A stretch of 64,000 nt of DNA, from the NCBI RefSeq assembly GCF_009884975.1, contig NZ_CP041970.1, forward strand, positions 3,038,001 through 3,102,000. Reading direction: 5' to 3'. The notes beneath the pieces are model-generated. The model was given only the letters and a program-made list of their open reading frames with translations, did not search any database and had not been told where the DNA came from. The position numbers and the translations under genes were made by a program. Below are positions 13,402-22,258 of the stretch, piece by piece. Origin of the DNA: Acinetobacter dispersus. GTDB taxonomy: Bacteria > Pseudomonadota > Gammaproteobacteria > Pseudomonadales > Moraxellaceae. Position 1 is the first letter of the stretch; the number at the start of each line of letters is the position of its first letter.

Positions 13402-14256
13402 TTAAGGCCACTGCATTTCACCTTTAACCACTTTAGCACCCAACTCCAAACTGCTCGACTCACCTAAAGCAGGGTACTGCTTTTGCATAGCTTTGATTAA
13501 TTCGGCCGAGTTTTTAGTCACTTTAACCGCTTTTTCATACTGCTTTAAATAGTCAATTGAAAAGTTAACTGCATCCAAACCTTCAGCTGCGCCTGCTTTC
13601 ATATGCGCAGGCACAACAACTTTAGGGTTTAAGGCTTTAATGCTTTCCAATGTTTGAACAACTTCAGCACGATCTTTCACTGTAGGAGTATCTGCTGTCC
13701 ATAAATGAATGCCTGATGACACAGGAATACCACCGACGACAGCTTTAACACTTGGAATCCATAAGTAAGTAAGTTCTTTCTTACCTTTAATTTCGATGCT
13801 TTCATTTTCAAGCTTTAAAGTTTTTGCGGTATACGCTTGAGGAACAATGATTTGACTCGGTGCATTAGCCCCCATTTTTGGTCCCCAATACTGTACTTTC
13901 AGTGCTTGAGTATCCTGAATATGTTTCACTGTTTCAGGTGTCGCAATGATTTGTACATTCGGGAAGTACTGTTTAAATACATCTAAGCCAAAATAGAAAT
14001 CTGGGTCGCCATAGCTGACAAAAATGGTTTTTAAGGTTTTACCGCTATCTAAGATATCAGCCGCAATACGCAATGCTTCCGATTTAGAAAATTGCGCATT
14101 CACCAATAACACTTCTTTTTCACCTTCAATCAAGGTTGAAGTCACACCGAAGTGCTCAGGTTGAGCCAAAAAGTTTTGGATTTTTAAATCTTGTGCGAAA
14201 GCAGCAGATGTTGCTGCCAAAGTTGATAAAGCAATAATATAAGGTTTGGTATTCAT
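13402..14256 (-). CDS. Secreted metallo-beta-lactamase-fold protein with degenerate metal site
   Basis: 284-residue protein with a signal peptide (cleavage near AFA-QDL, residue 22) and an MBL-fold layout, probably periplasmic. The position where the fold normally carries the zinc motif HxHxDH reads SYGDPDF in residues about 80-86, so all three histidines are replaced and only the aspartate remains. A later PAHMKAG histidine (about residue 217) is kept. It is therefore either a non-metal or altered-metal family member. The gene is divergent from a LysR regulator with an inverted repeat between them, suggesting LysR-controlled expression. It is not a recognisable carbapenemase. Confidence 0.75.
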   Translation of the reverse strand: MNTKPYIIALSTLAATSAAFAQDLKIQNFLAQPEHFGVTSTLIEGEKEVLLVNAQFSKSEALRIAADILDSGKTLKTIFVSYGDPDFYFGLDVFKQYFPNVQIIATPETVKHIQDTQALKVQYWGPKMGANAPSQIIVPQAYTAKTLKLENESIEIKGKKELTYLWIPSVKAVVGGIPVSSGIHLWTADTPTVKDRAEVVQTLESIKALNPKVVVPAHMKAGAAEGLDAVNFSIDYLKQYEKAVKVTKNSAELIKAMQKQYPALGESSSLELGAKVVKGEMQWP

Positions 14257-14332
14257 CTTATCGTCTCCAATCTGATAAGAGACACTTTAAATTGCAATTA
14301 TTGCTGAATAAACACTCTAAACTAAGATAAAA

Positions 14333-14351
14333 TGTTGCATATCTTGCAACA
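14333..14351. promoter_or_regulatory. Inverted-repeat operator between the MBL-fold gene and lysR
   Basis: TGTTGCA and TGCAACA flank five bases, a perfect 7-bp dyad of the size and kind bound by LysR-type regulators. It abuts the regulator's first possible ATG, so it would suit autorepression together with control of the divergent gene. Confidence 0.5.
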
Positions 14352-14363
14352 ATGATAATAACG

Positions 14364-15257
14364 ATGGACACATTAAAAGCCATTCAAGTCTTTGTTTGTA
14401 TTGCACATCAAGGCAATCTGAGCAAAGCTGCTGAACATCTCGATTATTCTAAAGCGATGGTCTCTCGTTACTTAGACCATCTCGAACAAACCTTTTCGAC
14501 ACGGCTGTTTCAACGCAATACCCGAAAAGTATCGCTTACGCCTGCTGGTGAAAAAGCATTGGTCTATTGCGAAAATATTTTACAACAGCAACAACTATTA
14601 GAAGGCTTGGCCGCGCCAGAACAGCACAGCGGTACCATCCGTTTTACCTGTGGCTTATTTTTATTTCAGCTTGGCGTGAATGAATGTATTAAGCAATTTA
14701 AAAAACGTTATCCCCAGATTCATTTTGATGTCTATTTAACGGAAAATACCGTGGACTTAATGGATGCTCATGTTGATCTTGCTTTGAGGATTACCCAGAA
14801 AGTTGCAGATGGACTGATTGCACGCCCTGTATGTGAAATCGAATCAACTTTTTGTGCTCATCCTCATTATTTACAAGACCACACTCCCCTGCTACATCCC
14901 AGTCAACTCATTCAACATGAATGCATTGCCCATCACACCCATAATCAATATTGGACATTGTTTGATACAGATCAGCAACCCCAGAACTATCCTTTAAATG
15001 TTACGTTTAAAAGCAATGATGTGATCGCGCTTTATCAGATGTGTCTTAAAGCACAAGGTATTGCGATGCTGCCAACCTTGCTGGTGCGTAAAGATATTGC
15101 TCAACAACGTTTGCAACAGGTGTTTACCGATTTTTCTGCACCCGATCTCACCTTATCTTTGGTTTATGCATCCAGACAACATTTACCGAAAATAACCCAA
15201 GAATTTATTGCTTTTGTGATTGAAAACTTAAAATTTTACTTAAATCAGCAAAATTAA
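14364..15257 (+). CDS. LysR-family transcriptional regulator
   Basis: 297-residue LysR-type regulator. The N-terminal winged helix-turn-helix is clear (GNLSKAAEHLDYSKAMVSRYLDHLEQTFSTRLFQRNTRK in shortened view: helices at residues about 16-50) and is followed by a substrate-binding domain. I placed the start at MDTLKAIQVF, the usual LysR N-terminus; an in-frame ATG 12 bases upstream directly follows the inverted repeat and has no ribosome site either. It is divergent from the MBL-fold gene, the likely target. The effector is unknown. Confidence 0.88.
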   Translation: MDTLKAIQVFVCIAHQGNLSKAAEHLDYSKAMVSRYLDHLEQTFSTRLFQRNTRKVSLTPAGEKALVYCENILQQQQLLEGLAAPEQHSGTIRFTCGLFLFQLGVNECIKQFKKRYPQIHFDVYLTENTVDLMDAHVDLALRITQKVADGLIARPVCEIESTFCAHPHYLQDHTPLLHPSQLIQHECIAHHTHNQYWTLFDTDQQPQNYPLNVTFKSNDVIALYQMCLKAQGIAMLPTLLVRKDIAQQRLQQVFTDFSAPDLTLSLVYASRQHLPKITQEFIAFVIENLKFYLNQQN

Positions 15258-15279
15258 AAGATTTAAATCGACCTGAACG

Positions 15280-15306
15280 CTTGAATTTTGTCGCGTTGCC
15301 CATACT
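15280..15306 (+). promoter_or_regulatory. Sigma-32-like heat-shock promoter of grpE
   Basis: CTTGAAT, 12 bases, then CCCATAC, close to the RpoH consensus CTTGAAA-N13-CCCCAT. It lies about 110 bases before the grpE start. Confidence 0.6.
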
Positions 15307-15416
15307 TCATCCCTATCTATGAATGACCAAGATGTGGCAGTTCGGGTTTAACCCTATGAGCATTAACGCCAGAAGGACTGTACATGTTTAAGAACTTTTT
15401 TCAACGGAGATCATCA

Positions 15417-15962
15417 ATGGCTAATGAGCACAATGAGCAAGCTCAAGACATTCAAAATGAGCAACAAACTGAACAAACTCAAGCTGAAGGTGTAGAGCAA
15501 GCAAACGAGCTTAGCGTTGAAGATTTACAAGCTCAAATCACTAAACTCGAAGAAAGCTTAAAACTCGAAAAAGCACGTACAGCCAATGCTGTTTATGAAG
15601 CACAAAAGAGTGTTGAACGTATTCAACGTGAGTCTGAAAAGCATAAAGAGACTGTGCTTGAAAAATTTGCGAAAGAATTATTGGATTCTGTCGATAACCT
15701 AGAACGTGCAATTCAAGCTGCGGGTGAAGAACAAACACCTGTACTTGAAGGGATTAAGCTCACTTTGAAATCACTACTCACCACGCTTGAGAAGTTTGGC
15801 GTTGTCGAAGCAGATACCCAAAATGGTTTCAATGCCGATTTACACCAAGCCGTAGGTATCGACCCGAATGCCAAAGCCAATCAAATTGGTACTGTTTTAC
15901 AGAAAGGCTATACCTTAAATGGTCGTTTACTTCGCCCAGCGATGGTCATGGTCGGTCAATAA
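15417..15962 (+). CDS. grpE: Nucleotide exchange factor GrpE
   Basis: Co-chaperone that releases ADP from DnaK. The 181-residue product has an acidic, Gln/Glu-rich disordered N-terminus, a long dimerising coiled coil (residues about 35-85) and the C-terminal beta-wing domain ([19 protein letters not shown]...[17 protein letters not shown]). The start at MANEHNE was chosen because GGAG lies eight bases upstream; an ATG 33 bases further up has no ribosome site. It precedes dnaK by about 120 bases, with a second heat-shock promoter between them. Confidence 0.95.
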   Translation: MANEHNEQAQDIQNEQQTEQTQAEGVEQANELSVEDLQAQITKLEESLKLEKARTANAVYEAQKSVERIQRESEKHKETVLEKFAKELLDSVDNLERAIQAAGEEQTPVLEGIKLTLKSLLTTLEKFGVVEADTQNGFNADLHQAVGIDPNAKANQIGTVLQKGYTLNGRLLRPAMVMVGQ

Positions 15963-16004
15963 GGTAAAAATTTGAGAGTTTTTTGATTTTTTTTCACAAA
16001 AATG

Positions 16005-16032
16005 CTTGAAAAAAACCGATTAACTCTCATAT
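16005..16032 (+). promoter_or_regulatory. Sigma-32-like promoter of dnaK
   Basis: A perfect CTTGAAA -35 element, then 13 bases, then TCTCATAT (consensus CCCCATNT). It lies about 50 bases before the dnaK start and would allow dnaK transcription independent of grpE. Confidence 0.55.
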
Positions 16033-16080
16033 CGAATAACAAGCAAAACATTGCAACAAAATTTTAGAGGAACACAATCA

Positions 16081-18027
16081 ATGGCAAAAATTATTGGTAT
16101 TGACTTAGGTACTACCAACTCATGTGTTGCTGTACTTGAAGGCGATAAAGTAAAAGTAATCGAAAATGCAGAAGGTACGCGTACAACTCCATCGATCATT
16201 GCATATAAAGATGGCGAGATCCTTGTTGGTCAAAGCGCGAAACGCCAAGCGGTAACTAACCCAAAAAATACATTATTCGCAATCAAGCGTTTAATCGGTC
16301 GTCGTTATGAAGATCAAGCGGTACAAAAAGATATCGGTCTTGTACCTTACAAAATCATCAAAGCAGACAATGGCGATGCTTGGGTTGAAGTAAACGATAA
16401 AAAATTAGCACCTCAACAGATCTCTGCTGAAATCTTGAAAAAGATGAAGAAAACTGCAGAAGACTATTTAGGTGAAACAGTAACTGAAGCAGTTATTACT
16501 GTTCCTGCTTACTTTAACGATGCACAACGTCAAGCAACTAAAGATGCAGGTAAAATTGCAGGTCTTGATGTTAAACGTATCATCAACGAACCAACTGCTG
16601 CTGCACTTGCGTTCGGTATGGACAAAAAAGAAGGCGATCGTAAAATCGCGGTTTACGACTTAGGTGGTGGTACATTCGACGTATCAATCATTGAAATCGC
16701 TGACCTTGATGGCGACCAACAAATCGAAGTGTTATCAACAAATGGTGATACTTTCCTTGGTGGTGAAGACTTTGATAACGCATTGATTGAATTCTTGGTT
16801 GAAGAATTCAAGAAAGAACAAAGTGTGAACTTGAAAAATGATCCACTTGCGTTACAACGTTTGAAAGAAGCTGCTGAAAAAGCAAAAATCGAGCTTTCTT
16901 CATCGAATGCAACTGAAATCAACCTTCCATACATCACGGCTGATGCGACTGGTCCTAAACACTTAGTGATCAACGTAACACGTGCAAAACTTGAAGGTTT
17001 GGTTGCTGACTTAGTTGCTCGTACGATTGAGCCTTGCCGTATTGCACTTAAAGATGCTGGTCTTTCGACTTCTGACATCTCTGACGTAATCTTGGTTGGT
17101 GGTCAGTCTCGTATGCCACTTGTACAACAAAAAGTACAAGAATTCTTCGGTAAAGAGCCACGTAAAGACGTGAACCCGGATGAAGCGGTTGCGATTGGTG
17201 CTGCGATTCAAGGTGCGGTATTGTCTGGTGACAAAACTGACGTACTTTTATTAGACGTAACACCGTTAACTTTAGGTATCGAAACAATGGGCGGTGTATT
17301 GACTCCGATCATTGAGAAAAACACCACGATTCCTGCGAAGAAATCACAAGTGTTCTCTACAGCTGCTGATAACCAGCCTGCAGTAGACATTTCAGTTTAC
17401 CAAGGTGAACGTAAAATGGCTCAACAAAACAAATTGTTGGGTAACTTCCAATTAGGCGATATCCCACCTGCTCCACGTGGCGTACCGCAAATTGAAGTAT
17501 CGTTCGACATCAACGCTGATGGTATCTTGAAAGTATCAGCTAAAGATAAGAGCACTGGTAAAGAACAATCGATCCAGATTAAAGCAAACTCAGGTTTGTC
17601 TGATGCTGAAATCGAAGCAATGATCAAAGATGCTGAAGCGAATGCTGAAGAAGATCGTAAGTTTGAAGAGTTAGCAAAAGCACGTAACGAAGCGGATGCG
17701 CTTGTTTCTAGCTCGACGAAAGCAGTAAAAGATCTTGGTGATAAAGTTACTGAAGATGAAAAAACTGCGATCACAACTGCGGTTTCTGAGCTTGAAGCAG
17801 CAACTAAAGAAAATGATGTTGAAGACATCAAAGCGAAAACTGAAGCTTTACAAAACATCTTGATGCCAATTACACAACGTGCTTATGAACAAGCACAAGG
17901 TGCAGCTGGCGGCGCAGAAGGTTTTGATCCAAATGCATTCCAAGGTGGCGATGCAGGTCAACAACAGAAAGCGGACGATGGCGTTGTAGATGCTGAGTTC
18001 ACCGAAGTTAAAGATGACAAAAAATAA
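16081..18027 (+). CDS. dnaK: Chaperone protein DnaK (Hsp70)
   Basis: Cytoplasmic Hsp70, 648 residues. The N-terminal ATPase begins [18 protein letters not shown] and contains the phosphate loop [13 protein letters not shown] and the GGEDFDN segment; the substrate-binding domain starts near residue 390 ([14 protein letters not shown]) and the C-terminal lid ends in an acidic tail [14 protein letters not shown]. The start was placed at the ATG after AGAGGA; ten more residues of open frame upstream are not conserved. dnaJ does not follow here: a terminator closes the gene. Confidence 0.98.
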   Translation: MAKIIGIDLGTTNSCVAVLEGDKVKVIENAEGTRTTPSIIAYKDGEILVGQSAKRQAVTNPKNTLFAIKRLIGRRYEDQAVQKDIGLVPYKIIKADNGDAWVEVNDKKLAPQQISAEILKKMKKTAEDYLGETVTEAVITVPAYFNDAQRQATKDAGKIAGLDVKRIINEPTAAALAFGMDKKEGDRKIAVYDLGGGTFDVSIIEIADLDGDQQIEVLSTNGDTFLGGEDFDNALIEFLVEEFKKEQSVNLKNDPLALQRLKEAAEKAKIELSSSNATEINLPYITADATGPKHLVINVTRAKLEGLVADLVARTIEPCRIALKDAGLSTSDISDVILVGGQSRMPLVQQKVQEFFGKEPRKDVNPDEAVAIGAAIQGAVLSGDKTDVLLLDVTPLTLGIETMGGVLTPIIEKNTTIPAKKSQVFSTAADNQPAVDISVYQGERKMAQQNKLLGNFQLGDIPPAPRGVPQIEVSFDINADGILKVSAKDKSTGKEQSIQIKANSGLSDAEIEAMIKDAEANAEEDRKFEELAKARNEADALVSSSTKAVKDLGDKVTEDEKTAITTAVSELEAATKENDVEDIKAKTEALQNILMPITQRAYEQAQGAAGGAEGFDPNAFQGGDAGQQQKADDGVVDAEFTEVKDDKK

Positions 18028-18045
18028 TTTGTCTCTTTAGAAAAG

Positions 18046-18070
18046 ACCGCGCGCAAGCGCGGTTTTTTTT
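18046..18070 (+). terminator. Terminator of dnaK
   Basis: ACCGCGC/GCGCGGT stem with a GCAA tetraloop followed by eight T. Confidence 0.9.
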
Positions 18071-18181
18071 GCATTAAATTCTTATAATCAATACTTATTT
18101 CGCTATTGTAGAGGCGGCATGGAGACCATCCTGTTGGGCTGTGCTCACAATGAATTAAAACCAATTGATAAAAAGTGGTTA

Positions 18182-19066
18182 TTAGATAGATTTAGATTGA
18201 TCAAAATACAACTCACTTAGAATCGGCATAAACAAAGGTACGACACCACAGGCTTTAATTTCATCTAGAAATTCAGCAATATTCACCCCTGGCAACAACT
18301 GCGGTGGCGCATCAATTGGTGTGACCATCGTATCCCAATGACATGGAATAATGTATTTCGGCTTGAGTATTCGCACCACATCTTTGACATAATTCGGGCG
18401 ATATTTACGCCCAATCGCACACAGACACACGATATCTGCCTGTCTGCCCTGCAACTCTTGTTCAATAAAATCGGCGGAATCGATGTGAACAACACGCAGT
18501 TGCCCCGTATCAATCCACCAGTTCAATACCAATCCATGTCGCAACTGATGAAACTTCGGGGGATATGGTGGTGGTGTGGTCATATCTCCTGCTAATGGAA
18601 CACGACCAAACAGCGCCTTACCATGGATTGAAGGCAAACCAACCACTTGCCACGCGCCACAGTGAATCACCTCTCTGCCGTGTGTGGCTTGCATCTGTTG
18701 CTCAGGTAAGCCTGCGGAACGCCCATACATCACACTGGCCTGTGAACCAATCAGGCGAGCACCTGTTTGTTTGCAAACTTCTGCGGCATCCAGAATATGG
18801 TCATAATGCGCATGCCCAATCAACACCTCATCCGCATCAGGGATATAGTGTTTGACCAATGCTGGATCGCTAGATAAAGGTTGAGTAAAGGTCTGCCAAA
18901 GACTTGGGCGGCTAATAAAAGGATCAAGTACTAAGGTTCGATTGGCATCAGACAAGATAAACCCCGCAGTCCCCAAATATTTAATTTTTAGATTTTCTGC
19001 CTTTGCTGGTGCGGGAGAAGCCGCAGCCCATGCAACATCAGGTGCTTTAAGTAGATATTTCAACAT
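18182..19066 (-). CDS. MBL-fold metal-dependent hydrolase, UlaG-like
   Basis: 294-residue metallo-beta-lactamase-superfamily hydrolase of the UlaG/L-ascorbate-6-phosphate-lactonase-like group. The metal motif GHAHYDH is intact (residues about 84-90), with further ligands in SIHGK, HIDSADF and PCHWDT. The N-terminus (LLKAPDVAWAAASPAPAKA) is weakly hydrophobic and is not a clear signal peptide. It lies alone between the dnaK terminator and a membrane-protein gene. The substrate is unknown. It forms a useful contrast with the degenerate MBL protein 4 kb upstream. Confidence 0.8.
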   Translation of the reverse strand: MLKYLLKAPDVAWAAASPAPAKAENLKIKYLGTAGFILSDANRTLVLDPFISRPSLWQTFTQPLSSDPALVKHYIPDADEVLIGHAHYDHILDAAEVCKQTGARLIGSQASVMYGRSAGLPEQQMQATHGREVIHCGAWQVVGLPSIHGKALFGRVPLAGDMTTPPPYPPKFHQLRHGLVLNWWIDTGQLRVVHIDSADFIEQELQGRQADIVCLCAIGRKYRPNYVKDVVRILKPKYIIPCHWDTMVTPIDAPPQLLPGVNIAEFLDEIKACGVVPLFMPILSELYFDQSKSI

Positions 19067-19250
19067 GCATGTTCCTTTGCATTTTTATTGATATTCAGCA
19101 ATAAAATTCAATATGGCAGCTGTTCAAATGAATAACAAGTAACTGGAAGATTGTTCCCTTCCAATCGCATCATCAGCATAGCAGTTTAAATAAACTGAGC
19201 TTTTTTTCTGTATAATCCAAAACATTAAAAGAATCATACCTAGACAGAAG

Positions 19251-19667
19251 ATGAAAACTGATCCCGTAATCACTAAAACTAAATTTAGATTAATCCTTAT
19301 ATCTTCACTACTTTGTTTTTTTCTAAGTGCAATATTTGATGCATACGATGCAACCTCCATTGAAATTAGTGAGCTGTTATCCAAAGATATTCAGCACTGG
19401 GAATTGGTCTTTTCAGGTCTGCTTAGTATCGGTTTTTTTGTTGTATTGATTGGTTTGCTACTATTTAAAGAGTGGGCAAGAAAGATTTATGTCTATAGTT
19501 TTTTCCCACTGTTACTTATTTATCTTTTACCAAGCTATTCTTGGACATTCATGTCTGGTTTTGGCGCCATTTTTTATGAGCTAGGGAACATACTTTCTAC
19601 GCTTATCTGGGGAGTTTTAGTCGTACCAAACCTGTATCAACCGTTATTTAAAAAAAATACTGAATGA
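19251..19667 (+). CDS. Hypothetical four-helix membrane protein
   Basis: 138 residues with about four hydrophobic helices (near residues 13-32, 50-70, 79-95 and 105-125). Not recognised. The stop overlaps the start of the first matrixin-like protease by four bases (ATGA), so the two are probably translated together and may act together in the envelope. Confidence 0.65.
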   Translation: MKTDPVITKTKFRLILISSLLCFFLSAIFDAYDATSIEISELLSKDIQHWELVFSGLLSIGFFVVLIGLLLFKEWARKIYVYSFFPLLLIYLLPSYSWTFMSGFGAIFYELGNILSTLIWGVLVVPNLYQPLFKKNTE

Positions 19668-20572
19668 AACTCGCCATCATTATTGCATTACTGCTCTTTA
19701 TATTCTGGTCGGGTTATCAAACCCGCCAACACCCACAACTTAAATTTAATTCGCTCACTGATCGTATTAGCAGCCCCTTTGATACTCGCCTGCGCTATCG
19801 TATCGCCGAAGTTGACCCGCGCTTTAAACTCAGCATAGAACAAGTGAAAGTAATTAGCCAACAAGCGACCCAAATCTGGAAAGATGGTACTGGGCAAGAT
19901 TATTTTGTTTACGATCCGCATGCGCAACTTGCAATCCACTTGATCTATGATGAACGCCAACAAGAAAGTGAACAACGTCGGGAACATTTAAGTCAGCTAC
20001 AATCCAATCAGCAGCATTGGCTAGAAAAAAAACAAAAACTTGATCAAATCGAACAGGAGATTATTCGTAGTAAGCAATTTCTCGATTTAAAACAACAACA
20101 GCTTAACCAACAAATCCAATCCTACAATCAAGAACAACAAAATGCACAGCAAAACCGAAACTCGATTGCCAATCTTGAATATTTTCAACAACGACAGCAG
20201 GCCTTAACGCAAAATGTGCAGTTATTACAGCAAGAAATTAATCAATATAATCAGAGAATCGCAGAGTTAAATCAGCAGATTGATGAGCTCAATGCTTTGG
20301 ATCAGCAACTGAATGCTTCAGTCACTCAATATAAACAACGCTTTAAGCCCCACTTATTTCATAAGGGTTTATTTAATGGTAAACAGATTCTAATTTATGA
20401 ATTTGAATCTGAAGATGATCTACGTTTAACACTTGCACATGAATTAGGTCATGCATTGGGAATACAACATAGCGATGATCCTCAAGCGCTGATGCATCCG
20501 ATCATGAGAGATCAAGATACAGTGCATTTCCGTTTAACTCAGTCAGATCGTGATTTGTTGTTGGCAAGATAG
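19664..20572 (+). CDS. Matrixin-like zinc metalloprotease, copy 1
   Basis: 302-residue metzincin-type protease. The N-terminus is a signal sequence or membrane anchor. Residues about 43-100 resemble the start of a matrixin domain (LRYRIAEVDPRF, a QIWKDGTGQ helix, then LAIHLIYDERQQ). A Q-rich coiled coil fills residues about 100-225, then the zinc motif HELGHALGIQH at 259-269 and a Met-turn ALMHP follow. The coiled coil stands where matrixins normally have the structural-zinc/calcium loops. It is the first of three tandem paralogues and is coupled to the membrane-protein gene upstream. The substrate is unknown; cell-wall or envelope localisation is inference. Confidence 0.8.
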   Translation: MKLAIIIALLLFIFWSGYQTRQHPQLKFNSLTDRISSPFDTRLRYRIAEVDPRFKLSIEQVKVISQQATQIWKDGTGQDYFVYDPHAQLAIHLIYDERQQESEQRREHLSQLQSNQQHWLEKKQKLDQIEQEIIRSKQFLDLKQQQLNQQIQSYNQEQQNAQQNRNSIANLEYFQQRQQALTQNVQLLQQEINQYNQRIAELNQQIDELNALDQQLNASVTQYKQRFKPHLFHKGLFNGKQILIYEFESEDDLRLTLAHELGHALGIQHSDDPQALMHPIMRDQDTVHFRLTQSDRDLLLAR

Positions 20573-20961
20573 CTGCCGCAGAATATTACTGATAAAACAC
20601 CGACTCAAACAATAAAAAATGATGGACGATAAATGTCACAAATAAACAAATTTTTATCTAAAATTCAAAAACTTTACCATTTTATATAATATTTACAAAA
20701 GTTAACAATTAGGCGATTTATAGGGTTTCTTTACGTCGAATTTTCCATTTTTCATTAGGGTGAATTTAATACCTTGATATTTTTAAGCTTATGCTTAAAA
20801 AACACATAAAGCATCATTTTTATTATTGTGCAAATCATTCGATTCATTTTTTTATTTTTTGGAAAAAAGTCACAGTTTTTACTTTTAATTATTAACTAGA
20901 TAGCATTTTGACGCTCGCAAAATAATGAGGAAAAATAAGTCTTTATTTGGGGAGATTTACA
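20573..20961. other. AT-rich spacer between protease copies 1 and 2
   Basis: 389 bases, strongly A/T-rich, without a reading frame or clear terminator. It probably carries a promoter for copy 2. Confidence 0.5.
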
Positions 20962-21873
20962 ATGCGAGTTCATTATCTAGCAGTCTTGATTGCTTGTATA
21001 AGCATGATAACGCCTCAATTGAGTAATGCCCAAACCAATACAAATCCTATTGATGGACATCAGCATCAAACCATTAAAAAAACCTTACATTACCGTATCT
21101 CGGATATCGATTCCCGCTTCAATCTCAGCCAGCAACAAGTTCTTGAACTCACCCAACAAGCCACTAAGCTTTGGGAGCAAGAAACAGGACAACAAAATTT
21201 TATTTATGATCCACAAGCTGAATTTACTATTAATTTAGTTTTTGATGAGCGCCAGCAACGCAGTGTCGATCGTGTACAGAGTTTAGATCAACTTAAACAA
21301 CAGCAAAAACTATGGGAAAATCAAAATCAGCAATTGCAACTGATAAAAAATGAGATCCAAAGAAGCACCGCATCAATTGCCAGCAAACAAGCTCAATTGA
21401 ATGCCCAATTCCAGCAATATAATGCAGAAGTACTCCGTTTCAACCAAACACGTTCTACCTCTAAAGATTTGGCTCAACAATTCTCTCAAAGACAAAAGAT
21501 GTTGGAACAACAATCATTATTACTACAGCGGGAAGTTCAAGAACATAATCAACGAACACAACAACTCAACCAAAGCATTCAAAACCTAAATCAAAACAAT
21601 CAACAGTTGGTGGCATCGGCAAGTCAATTTAATCAGGTATTTCAGCCGCATTTACTGCATAAAGGTCATTTCAATGGCAAACAAATCCTGATTTATGAAT
21701 TTTCTTCTGCAAATGATCTACGTTTAACACTCGCACATGAATTTGGACATGCTCTCGGTCTAGAGCATACCAATGACCCACACTCACTGATGTACCCTGT
21801 TATTCAAAAACAAAACTTCCAGCAATTTGCACTCACCGATTCAGATAAAGATTTGGTAAAAGCCATTTATTGA
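20962..21873 (+). CDS. Matrixin-like zinc metalloprotease, copy 2
   Basis: 303-residue paralogue of the preceding protease. It has a cleavable signal peptide (about residues 1-24, ending LSNA), the N-terminal matrixin-like segment (LHYRISDIDSRF, KLWEQETGQ, FTINLVFDERQQ), a Q/N-rich coiled coil of about 120 residues, then HEFGHALGLEH at 259-269 and a Met-turn SLMYP. The ATG start has GGGGAG nine bases upstream; the in-frame TTG 15 bases before is less likely. The zinc motif falls at the same residue number as in copy 1, so the layout is conserved although the coiled coil has diverged. Confidence 0.82.
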   Translation: MRVHYLAVLIACISMITPQLSNAQTNTNPIDGHQHQTIKKTLHYRISDIDSRFNLSQQQVLELTQQATKLWEQETGQQNFIYDPQAEFTINLVFDERQQRSVDRVQSLDQLKQQQKLWENQNQQLQLIKNEIQRSTASIASKQAQLNAQFQQYNAEVLRFNQTRSTSKDLAQQFSQRQKMLEQQSLLLQREVQEHNQRTQQLNQSIQNLNQNNQQLVASASQFNQVFQPHLLHKGHFNGKQILIYEFSSANDLRLTLAHEFGHALGLEHTNDPHSLMYPVIQKQNFQQFALTDSDKDLVKAIY

Positions 21874-22258
21874 TAACAACAACGGTTTTTGTTTACAAGA
21901 ATTAACATTGACTAGACTCTAAGTATAGTTTTTGTACAAAAGAATAAATATTTTATGTGAAATAGAATGTATTTTTTAGATGTGTGAAAAACCTATTTTT
22001 TAAGTACCACGTTAAAATTTCAGCGATTCAATACATCCAAAAATAAAAAATAAATATTTGTTCTCATTTTATTTTTAGATCATTTAATAAACGAATTGCT
22101 TTTATTTATCATAATTTTTCATCCCTATTTCTACAAATGTATTTTTATTCATTTTCCAGAAATATCTTAAAAAGTTATAAGAAACTATATAGACCATCAA
22201 TTTGACTAATGGTTTTAATTGAATAAAATGTGATCTCTTTCATGTTTTATCTCCCGTT
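21874..22258. other. AT-rich spacer between protease copies 2 and 3
   Basis: 385 bases, very A/T-rich, with no reading frame and no clear terminator. Its length is nearly the same as that of the spacer between copies 1 and 2. Confidence 0.5.

Noticed and set aside
13402..14256. Metallo-beta-lactamase resistance gene
   Set aside because: The zinc ligands are replaced and the sequence does not resemble known carbapenemases.
16653..17858. Long antisense frames opposite dnaK
   Set aside because: Ser/Thr-rich shadows caused by dnaK codon bias; no ribosome sites and no family resemblance.
18113..18165. Possible decayed third copy of the three-hairpin element (GGCGGCATGG followed by weak dyads)
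   Set aside because: Only about ten bases match and hairpin C and the tail are missing; more likely chance.
19124..19384. Minus-strand 86-codon frame opposite the four-helix membrane gene
   Set aside because: It overlaps a better plus-strand gene coupled to the protease and has no ribosome site.
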